From Schlesneria sp. (GTDB taxonomy: Bacteria; Planctomycetota; Planctomycetia; Planctomycetales; Planctomycetaceae): a stretch of DNA of 5,885 nucleotides. The first letter of the stretch is position 1. Each line of letters starts with the position of its first letter. Both the position numbers and the translations under genes were made by a program. Location: positions 1-5,885 of the forward strand of contig JANXOO010000230.1 of assembly GCA_025353525.1 (NCBI GenBank), written 5' to 3'. Shown here piece by piece: positions 1 to 5,232 of this stretch. The notes beneath the pieces were generated by a model that was not told the origin of the DNA, did not search any database, and worked only from the letters and a program-made list of their open reading frames with translations.

Positions 1-1
1 C

Positions 2-52
2 GAACAACGCAAAATCATCGCGTCGTCTCAGTTGAAGGCCGATGACGAATAA
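2..52 (+). CDS. Possible 3' end of an upstream gene (partial)
   Basis: Reading from base 2, this frame is open to a TAA at 50-52 and gives a short charged tail ending KADDE. The other two + frames close earlier (TGA at 43-45, and a TGA about ten codons in). A polar, acidic C-terminus is common for real proteins, but 16 codons are too few to identify a family or prove coding. The stop codon lies inside the 7-bp tandem repeat. No product can be proposed. Confidence 0.35.
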   Translation, partial: EQRKIIASSQLKADDE

Positions 53-71
53 CGAATTACGAATAACGAAT
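46..71. repeat. 7-bp tandem repeat, about 3.7 copies
   Basis: Three full units, CGAATAA (46-52), CGAATTA (53-59) and CGAATAA (60-66), are followed by a partial CGAAT (67-71). Only one base differs between the full units. The array begins at the likely stop codon of the upstream gene and lies in the intergenic space before the glycosyltransferase. Each unit carries TAA or TTA, so the array brings stop codons in several frames. No function can be assigned. Confidence 0.85.
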
Positions 72-80
72 CTGCCCTGT

Positions 81-155
81 TTGACAGAAACGCCTGTTCT
101 CTTTCAGAGTAACATCACTGACGTAGGCGCATTTTTCCGGATCATCTATATAACT
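81..155 (+). promoter_or_regulatory. Possible promoter region for the glycosyltransferase-deacetylase pair
   Basis: A perfect -35 hexamer TTGACA lies at 81-86, but the bases 16-18 bp downstream (103-110, around TTCAGAGT) make a poor -10. A better -10-like stretch, TATATAACT, lies at 147-155, but nothing resembling a -35 lies 16-18 bp before it. A promoter is expected in this 120-base gap, and these are its best elements, but they do not pair well. The transcription start is therefore uncertain. Confidence 0.3.
96..113. repeat. Imperfect inverted repeat near the candidate promoter
   Basis: GTTCTCT (96-102) and AGAG-T-AAC (106-113) are complementary except for one bulged T at 110, around a three-base centre TTC. 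It lies where the -10 of the TTGACA promoter would be, as an operator might. There is no T-run after it, so it is not a convincing terminator for the upstream gene. Confidence 0.3.
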
Positions 156-210
156 GCCTCAAAGCATTAATCCGCATGCAGTTGTCGCTTGCGGCGTTTG
201 TCGGCGCAAC

Positions 211-214
211 GGAG
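211..214 (+). promoter_or_regulatory. Ribosome binding site GGAG favouring the start at 224
   Basis: GGAG lies nine bases before ATG 224. The other in-frame ATG, at 176, has no purine-rich Shine-Dalgarno-like stretch before it. The GGAG is also half of a small inverted repeat, GGAG-TG-CTCC (211-220), too short to claim as a regulatory hairpin. Confidence 0.5.
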
Positions 215-223
215 TGCTCCAGG

Positions 224-1093
224 ATGAGTTCGGCACGAAGCCAGAGAACTGTGATCCCTTTTAATCATTCGTCACTCGATCCGTTACCGCTGGATCGATC
301 ACCACAGGGAAGCTCCGTCGACCATGATCTGACGCTGGTGATACCGGCGTACAACGAAGAGTCGCGGTTGCCGACCACGCTGTCGGATACCAGGTCGTAT
401 CTGGACGCGTGGGGAATCAACTACCGGGTGATTGTCGTGGATGATGGCAGTCGGGACGCCACTGCGTCGTTCACTTCAGACTTCGGACGCCGGTTTTCAA
501 CGATTCGTCAGGCGAATGGCGGCAAGGGTTCGGCCGTCCGGAATGGAATGCTGGCTGCTCGCGGTCGCATTGTTGCGTTTACCGATGCCGATCTTCCCTA
601 CGACTTGTCGGCGCTGAAATCGGCCTTTCAGACGATCGATTCCGGCAGGCGCGAGGTTGTTTTTGGCAGTCGCAACGCCGAAGGTTCTGCGTCGATGGTC
701 GAACGCCAGTGGCAGCGAACGCTGGCCTCGTTCGTCTTTCGAACCTGCATGGCAATGCTCGTTTCAAGACAGGTGACTGACACGCAATGCGGACTGAAAG
801 TCTTCAGCCATCGTGCAGCCAACCGGATCTTCTCGCGAGCCACCGTCAATGGGTTCGCGTTCGATGCTGAAGTTGTCTATTTGACCCATCTGTTGAACAT
901 CTCGTTCGAGAAAGTTGCTGTCACGCTGGTCAACGATTACTCGACAACAATTTCATTGACGCGTAATGCTTTGCCAATGTTGATGGATGTGATCGGAGTC
1001 AGGCTTCGTTCGTGGCGGAACGGATACCGTCCCGATGCCGACGATTTTGCTCCGACTGTGGCGGACGAAGTGGCTGCCCGAAAGGCCGCCTGA
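224..1093 (+). CDS. GT2 family glycosyltransferase, dolichyl/polyprenyl-phosphate sugar synthase type
   Basis: Predicted GT-A fold enzyme moving a sugar from a nucleotide sugar to a polyprenyl phosphate at the cytoplasmic membrane face. Numbering from ATG 224 (289 aa), the GT2 landmarks occur in order: VIPAYNEE (39-46), the nucleotide-binding DDGS (73-76), GGKGSAVRNG (99-108), the metal-binding DADLP (121-125), GSR (148-150), DTQCGLK (186-192) and GFAFDAE (210-216). The last two are characteristic of the Alg5/DPM1-like branch. No C-terminal transmembrane pair like that of ArnC or GtrB is seen, so membrane attachment would be peripheral, perhaps through the hydrophobic stretch near 166-181. 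An in-frame ATG at 176 would add 16 residues but lacks a ribosome binding site; the catalytic domain starts near residue 35 either way. The stop shares one base with the next gene's ATG, indicating translational coupling. Family is secure; sugar and acceptor are not visible. Confidence 0.88.
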   Translation: MSSARSQRTVIPFNHSSLDPLPLDRSPQGSSVDHDLTLVIPAYNEESRLPTTLSDTRSYLDAWGINYRVIVVDDGSRDATASFTSDFGRRFSTIRQANGGKGSAVRNGMLAARGRIVAFTDADLPYDLSALKSAFQTIDSGRREVVFGSRNAEGSASMVERQWQRTLASFVFRTCMAMLVSRQVTDTQCGLKVFSHRAANRIFSRATVNGFAFDAEVVYLTHLLNISFEKVAVTLVNDYSTTISLTRNALPMLMDVIGVRLRSWRNGYRPDADDFAPTVADEVAARKAA

Positions 1094-2088
1094 TGCCGGG
1101 TCGCACGGAGTCCATTCGCCGCGTGGTATTCCACGCGGACGATTTCGGGATGAACGCGTCGGTCAATCACGGAATCCTGACGGCGTTCCGCGAAGGACTG
1201 TTGACGAGTACGTCATTGCTGGCGAATTCTCCTGCTGCGGAAGCTGCGTGCCAGGCGTGGCCATCGCTGATGGCGGAACGGCATCAGGGAATCGGGCGAC
1301 ATTCCGGTGCCCGACGCGAACGGTTCGAGGAATCCCCGCTGCCATTCGATCTTGGAATTCATCTGAATCTGACACAGGGCCGTCCCTTGGCCGGAGAACG
1401 TTTTCCAAAGGAATTGCTCGATCCCGATGGTAATTTTCCAGGGATTGGAACCATGTTTCGGCGGCTGTTTCGTGTTGGTCCGTTGGTACTTGCTTCGGTC
1501 GAAGCAGAATTGTGTGCACAGGTCGAATGGATGTGTGATCGAGGGTTGCGACCGACCCATGCGAACGGACATCAGTATGTCGAATTGATCCCCGCAATTT
1601 CGGCGATGCTTCCCGGAATTTTGCAGAAGTACGCGATCCCGACCGTTCGTGTCGCTTTCGAACGCGGATTAATCCGAAATGTACTTTCGAACGGGGACAT
1701 TTCGGGATTCGTGTTGGCGGGCGTCAAACGCTGTTTTGCAACGTCGTTTCGCCGGAGAATCAATCGAATCGGAATCGCCACTCCTGACCGGTTCTTCGGA
1801 ACCGCGCATGCCGGACGAATCGAATGCCGACAGGTCTTTCGATTTCTGGATCAGTCCTCAGGAGCCAGATGTGTCGAGATCGGGGTTCACCCCGCTGCCG
1901 TAACCCTTGCCGGCGAGGTTTCTGCAGAAGAGGCGTGGTTTGACCCTCTGTCAAAATTGCGACCGAATGAACTGGAGTGGCTTTGCCGTTCGGAACTCTC
2001 CGACGGTTTGGCAACCCGCGGATGGCATTTGGGTCGGTTACGGTCGCTTTCACGAAATCCTGTGATGACTTCGCACGGCACGAAATAA
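1093..2088 (+). CDS. ChbG/HpnK (YdjC) family carbohydrate deacetylase
   Basis: Predicted metal-dependent deacetylase removing N-acetyl groups from an amino sugar. The 331-residue product shows the family's order of motifs: HADDFGMN (14-21) with the metal-binding and catalytic Asp pair, GIHLNLTQGRPL (88-99) with a ligand His, THANGHQ (155-161), EIGVHPA (262-268) with the late conserved His, and a C-terminal WFDP...RPNELEWL segment (282-297). The third motif is unusual: many relatives read roughly THxDGHQHxH, whereas here it is N158, Y162 and E164. A polar insert (about 62-85) precedes the first His motif. The start is ATG 1093, overlapping the preceding TGA as TGATG; the frame is open upstream to 1012, but that part overlaps the glycosyltransferase and is not family-like. 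No signal peptide is seen, so a cytoplasmic location is likely. Coupling to a lipid-sugar glycosyltransferase suggests a glycolipid intermediate as substrate. Confidence 0.85.
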   Translation: MPGRTESIRRVVFHADDFGMNASVNHGILTAFREGLLTSTSLLANSPAAEAACQAWPSLMAERHQGIGRHSGARRERFEESPLPFDLGIHLNLTQGRPLAGERFPKELLDPDGNFPGIGTMFRRLFRVGPLVLASVEAELCAQVEWMCDRGLRPTHANGHQYVELIPAISAMLPGILQKYAIPTVRVAFERGLIRNVLSNGDISGFVLAGVKRCFATSFRRRINRIGIATPDRFFGTAHAGRIECRQVFRFLDQSSGARCVEIGVHPAAVTLAGEVSAEEAWFDPLSKLRPNELEWLCRSELSDGLATRGWHLGRLRSLSRNPVMTSHGTK

Positions 2089-2335
2089 CGCCTGAAAAAG
2101 GCCCGTATCTCCGATCGGCCCCGATTTTCGGTCGCACAATCGGATCGATCGTGAGAATCTGCCGCCAATCAGGTGACATCGGCATTAGTTGCCGGTTTTC
2201 GCAATCGATGCTTTGCCAGTTTGCCGAAAACGAAGTTTGAAGTCGCGCACGGAGTGGTCGTTTTTGAATTCGTTTCCGGTTCAACGGAGTCCGTGGAAAT
2301 CTTCGAATCGTCGGATTTGTAGCAAACAGAGAAGT

Positions 2336-2350
2336 TCGAGACGTTCTCGA
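2336..2350. repeat. Perfect inverted repeat just upstream of a promoter
   Basis: TCGAGA (2336-2341), CGT (2342-2344) and TCTCGA (2345-2350) form a perfect 6-bp dyad with a three-base centre. It ends ten bases before the -35 hexamer of the promoter at 2361. That position suits an activator or repressor site, but the dyad is short enough to occur by chance. Confidence 0.35.
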
Positions 2351-2360
2351 CAGAAACTGC

Positions 2361-2388
2361 TTGACTCGCGAAATGCGCCCTTTACACT
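2361..2388 (+). promoter_or_regulatory. Sigma-70-like promoter for the coiled-coil gene
   Basis: TTGACT (2361-2366) matches the -35 consensus at five of six positions. TACACT (2383-2388) matches the -10 at four of six, with a 16-bp spacer. It lies in the gap before ATG 2488 and is the best promoter-like pair I found in the window. Transcription would begin near 2395. The dehydrogenase and possibly murD may be read from the same promoter, since they follow on the same strand. Confidence 0.55.
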
Positions 2389-2487
2389 GTATTACAGGAG
2401 AAGGATCCGCTTGTCGTCGCGTGTTCGCAGCGTTTTTACAGATTCTTGCTCGTTTCAGTTCGTACGTTTCTCGCCTAAGGGAAAGCC

Positions 2488-4017
2488 ATGGCTGCCGCTG
2501 CCAACAAACCAGGTGCCGTTCACTACTCGCTGATTCTCTTTGTGATGCTTTCTGTCATCCTGGGAATCACGACGTATATGTTTCAGAAGGAATCGACGGA
2601 CAAATTCGCCGAAGTCGTGAAACTGACGGAAGACCATCAAAAAGCGAACAGGGCGTACCAGGCACTGGACGAACAGGTACAGCAATTGAAAGTGAAAATC
2701 GGGGGCAACAGCAAAGAATCTCCCCTTGTCGATCCGGCCAATCCCAAGGCGGGCGTTATCGGTGGTCTTGAAGCCGAACTGGCTACGAACGGGAAGGACG
2801 TGAATGGTCAAAGCGCATTCGAAACGTTGCGCAAACTGCGCGAAGCTCTTGACACTGCGGCCGCAGATCGCGATTCCAAATCGGCCAAGATCCTTGGACT
2901 CGAAAAGGATATTCTGGCGATCAAGTCACAATATCAGGAACAGGTCGACAAATACTCGAAGAAGTCCACCGACACCGAGCGAGAGAAAACGGATGTCATC
3001 AGGGATCGTGACGAGAAAGTGAACGCAAAGATTCAGGAAATTTCGAGCTACAAAAATCAGCTCAATTCGTCCCGCGACGAACTCGCTCAGGAAAAGGAGT
3101 CGCGTGAAAAGGAATTGAAGACGTTAAACGGTACGATTGCCAGCTTGAAAGGCCGGATTGAATTCCAGAAGAAACAGATCGACAACCTGGAAAAACTCAG
3201 CTTTGAAGATGTCGACGGGTCGATTCTTCGCGTCGATCACGCAGCACGGGTCGTTTGGATCGGCCTGGGCGACGCCGACTTTCTGAAACCCCGAATGACG
3301 TTCAGTGTCAGTGCCAAAGAATCGCCTGGTGTCGGCCGTTCGGTTGAAGATATCAAAGGTAAAATTGAAGTGACCACAATTATGGGGGCACACATGGCCG
3401 CCGCACGCATCATTGATGAAGACCTGTACCGGCCGATGGTATCTGGCGACCTGATTTACACACCGATCTGGACCCCCGGGCTGATCGAAAAGATTTCCTT
3501 GATTGGCAAGATCGACCTGGATAATGACGGGCGAAGTGATCGGGAACAATTACACCAAATGATGGCGATAGCGGGTGCCGTCATCGACAATGAAGTCGAC
3601 GATGAAGGGGTGCGGACACCGGAAGGATCGAAAATTACAGTCCATACCCGGTTCCTGGTAAAAGGTGACATTCCCGAATTGCCGGACGTCCCGGATGCTG
3701 ACAAACCAAGGGTTAAAGCCATTCAAACCCACTGGACTGAAATGCAGAATGAGGCTCGCGAAAACGGTGTTCGGATTATCAAGTTGAACGACTTTCTGGC
3801 CTTCATCGGTTACCACACCAAACGACGTACGTTCCTTGCCGGTCAGGATCGGCCATTCACGCTGAAAGCGGGTGCGGCCAGCGAATCGTCGAAGGAATCG
3901 TCCGGGGATCGTACAGCATCCGGAAACGTTTCCGGAGCGTACCTCAAGGGTCGTCAGAAGAAGCAGGAATCGGCCGACGGAGCGAACTCCAAAGCGTTCG
4001 GTGGTGGCGGCAAATAG
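2488..4017 (+). CDS. Membrane-anchored coiled-coil protein with BRCT-like C-terminal domain
   Basis: I do not recognise a named family. The 509-residue product has one hydrophobic helix at about 13-31 (signal anchor, no cleavage or lipobox motif), then a long Lys/Glu-rich coiled coil (about 33-71 and 94-237) broken by a Gly/Pro-rich linker (72-93). A beta-rich module follows (about 240-328), with VVWIGLGDADFLKPRMTF and a GDLIYTPIW end, resembling small barrel modules. Residues 335-442 read like a BRCT fold: KISLIGKI, an alpha segment ending AIAGAVID, FLVKGD, then EARENGVRIIKLNDFLAFIG. Inside it, D343-x-D345-x-D347-G resembles a calcium-binding loop. The tail (461-509) is low-complexity Ser/Gly/Lys ending GGGGK. 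The start at 2488 has an AAGGGA-type ribosome binding site (2477-2482) five bases upstream. Topology cannot be decided from flanking charges. An envelope scaffold or tether is conceivable but unproven. Confidence 0.85.
   Translation: MAAAANKPGAVHYSLILFVMLSVILGITTYMFQKESTDKFAEVVKLTEDHQKANRAYQALDEQVQQLKVKIGGNSKESPLVDPANPKAGVIGGLEAELATNGKDVNGQSAFETLRKLREALDTAAADRDSKSAKILGLEKDILAIKSQYQEQVDKYSKKSTDTEREKTDVIRDRDEKVNAKIQEISSYKNQLNSSRDELAQEKESREKELKTLNGTIASLKGRIEFQKKQIDNLEKLSFEDVDGSILRVDHAARVVWIGLGDADFLKPRMTFSVSAKESPGVGRSVEDIKGKIEVTTIMGAHMAAARIIDEDLYRPMVSGDLIYTPIWTPGLIEKISLIGKIDLDNDGRSDREQLHQMMAIAGAVIDNEVDDEGVRTPEGSKITVHTRFLVKGDIPELPDVPDADKPRVKAIQTHWTEMQNEARENGVRIIKLNDFLAFIGYHTKRRTFLAGQDRPFTLKAGAASESSKESSGDRTASGNVSGAYLKGRQKKQESADGANSKAFGGGGK
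3919..3936. repeat. 18-bp perfect palindrome inside the coiled-coil gene
   Basis: TCCGGAAACGTTTCCGGA equals its own reverse complement. It lies in the codons for the low-complexity tail (residues about 478-483) and 127 bases before the dehydrogenase start. As RNA it could fold into a 7-bp stem with an ACGT loop, but no T-run follows. It could be an operator, a structural element or chance. Confidence 0.6.
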
Positions 4018-4063
4018 TCGGTCAAAACCCCGGGGGTCTCTGACAATACACCAGGAATAATGG

Positions 4064-5128
4064 ATGCAGGCGTCGCTCCGAATTGCAGTGATCGGCGGTG
4101 ACGGAATCGGCCCTGATGTCATCGGACATGCGGTGCGAGTGTCCGATGCGGCGGTTGCCAGAATCGGTGCGAGACTCGAATGGACATCGTATCCGTGGGG
4201 GACCGATTATTACCTGGACCATGGCCTGATGGCTCCGCCGGATTTCCTCGATTTGCTGGCACACTATGACGCCATCCTGCTTGGTGCTGTCGGGCACCCT
4301 CAAGTGCAGGACCATTTGACGCTGAACGGCTTGTTATTGCCGATTCGTCGCCGGTTCGATCAGTGCATCTGCGTCCGTCCAGCCTACTTGTACGAAGGGG
4401 TCGAGAGTCCGCTGAGAAACAAGGCGGCTGGCTCGATTGATATGCTTGTCTTTCGGGAAAACACCGAAGGCGAATATGCGAACGTCGGTGGCAGGGTCTA
4501 TCAGCATTCGGACCACGATATTGCGATCCAGACATCGGTCTTCACGCGACGCGGTTGCGAGCGGATTATTCGAGCCGCGTTCGAGTGCGCGGTCAACAGG
4601 CCGCGCGGTCGCGTTGCTTCGATCACCAAGAGCAACGCTCAGGGTTACGGGATGGTCTTGTGGGACGAAGTCTTTGCAGACATCGCGAAAGAATATCCCG
4701 GAATCAAAACAGAATCGCTGCTGGTTGACCGGGCGGTGATGGAATTCGTGCGTCGTCCCGAGTCGTTCGATGTCGTAGTCGCCAGCAATTTGTTCGGAGA
4801 TATCCTGACTGATCTTTCGGCGATCGTCGTGGGCAGCATGGGGTTAGCCGCCAGTGGGAATCTGGCTCCGACGCGCCAAAACCCAAGCTTGTTTGAACCC
4901 GTGCACGGTTCTGCTCCGGATATTGCAGGCCAGGGAATCGCCAACCCCTTGGCCGCAATCCTGTCAGCGGCAATGATGCTCGACCACCTTGGGCTGGGCG
5001 TTGCCGCGACGTCGATCCATCAGGCTGTCGCCGAATTGCTGCGAAGCGGCGGCCCCAGAACTCCCGATTTGGGCGGAACGGAAACGACCGAACGAGTTGG
5101 AAATGCGGTCCTCGATCTGATTCGGTGA
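4064..5128 (+). CDS. Decarboxylating dehydrogenase, D-malate/tartrate dehydrogenase type
   Basis: Member of the isocitrate/isopropylmalate dehydrogenase superfamily: NAD(P)- and metal-dependent oxidation plus decarboxylation of a 2-hydroxy acid in the cytoplasm. The 354-residue protein is full length. It shows GDGIGPDV (12-19), DHLTLNGLLLPIRRRFDQ (83-100) with substrate-binding arginines, RP (105-106), FRENTEGEY followed by GGRV (130-145), the catalytic Lys in TKSN (188-191), metal-ligand Asps at D222 and in NLFGDILTDL (D246, D250), and the cofactor motif EPVHGSAPDIAGQGIANP (278-295). RENTEGEY plus GGRV and the DHLxLxG run match DmlA/TtuC better than LeuB, which has a RELTGG-type motif. NAD-isocitrate dehydrogenase is the main alternative, favoured slightly by the DLSA after GDILT. 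ATG 4064 has AGGA seven bases upstream. It lies 46 bases after the coiled-coil gene and is probably co-transcribed. Confidence 0.88.
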   Translation: MQASLRIAVIGGDGIGPDVIGHAVRVSDAAVARIGARLEWTSYPWGTDYYLDHGLMAPPDFLDLLAHYDAILLGAVGHPQVQDHLTLNGLLLPIRRRFDQCICVRPAYLYEGVESPLRNKAAGSIDMLVFRENTEGEYANVGGRVYQHSDHDIAIQTSVFTRRGCERIIRAAFECAVNRPRGRVASITKSNAQGYGMVLWDEVFADIAKEYPGIKTESLLVDRAVMEFVRRPESFDVVVASNLFGDILTDLSAIVVGSMGLAASGNLAPTRQNPSLFEPVHGSAPDIAGQGIANPLAAILSAAMMLDHLGLGVAATSIHQAVAELLRSGGPRTPDLGGTETTERVGNAVLDLIR

Positions 5129-5232
5129 TGTGCCATGAACAGGCCTGCTGTATTCTTTCCCGGTGTGATGTTGGCAGGTCCAGGCGAAAGGCTTCGTCTT
5201 CACACGCCTGCGAAAATCGCAAAGCAAACGAC
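5129..5232. other. Gap between the dehydrogenase and murD
   Basis: I find no convincing promoter or terminator here. A 6-bp inverted repeat, CAGGCG (5181-5186) and CGCCTG (5205-5210), has an 18-base loop and no T-run. The stretch is open in the murD frame, so it could be coding if murD starts at 5128. That translation is Cys-rich and unlike MurD, so non-coding is preferred. Confidence 0.5.

Larger units (their letters stand above)
2089..2487. other. 399-base intergenic region with no convincing gene
   Basis: Open frames crossing this stretch (for example 1977-2240 and 2189-2533) overlap the flanking genes, give Arg/Ser-rich low-quality translations and lack ribosome binding sites. Weak stems are visible: GCCT/AGGC (2090-2093 with 2099-2102) just after the deacetylase stop, TCCGAT/ATCGGA (2110-2115 with 2139-2144) and GTTTTCG/CGAAAAC (2195-2201 with 2225-2231). 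None is followed by a T-run, so no intrinsic terminator is called. The 3' part holds the promoter and inverted repeat listed separately. From about 2395 to 2487 it would be a 5' leader of some 90 bases. Confidence 0.6.

Noticed and set aside
1012..1092. Longer start for the deacetylase at ATG 1012
   Set aside because: It would overlap the glycosyltransferase by 82 bases with an Arg/Cys-rich stretch unlike the family. ATG 1093 in the TGATG overlap puts the HADDFG motif at the usual distance from the N-terminus.
1491..1506. Inverted repeat TGCTTCG-GT-CGAAGCA in the deacetylase
   Set aside because: A 7-bp dyad of this kind is expected about once in a window this long when loop length may vary, and it lies in ordinary coding sequence.
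2090..2102. GCCT-GAAAA-AGGC hairpin after the deacetylase stop, as a terminator
   Set aside because: The stem is only 4 bp and is followed by CCGTATC, not a T-run.
1977..2240. Small + strand frame of 87 codons across the deacetylase end
   Set aside because: Its first third is out of frame inside the deacetylase and the rest shows no family features or start signal.
1760..2284. Minus-strand open frame of 174 codons
   Set aside because: It lies mostly antisense to the deacetylase, is Arg-rich with no recognisable motif, and is a typical shadow frame.
4028..4036. CCCCGGGGG tract between the coiled-coil gene and the dehydrogenase, as a terminator
   Set aside because: With no room for a loop and no T-run following, it cannot act as a standard intrinsic terminator.
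3550..4122. Minus-strand open frame of 190 codons
   Set aside because: It is antisense to the well-supported coiled-coil gene and the dehydrogenase start, has no motif and no ribosome binding site I could see.
5171..5199. TTGGCA at 5171 as a murD promoter -35
   Set aside because: No sequence resembling a -10 occurs 16-18 bp downstream.
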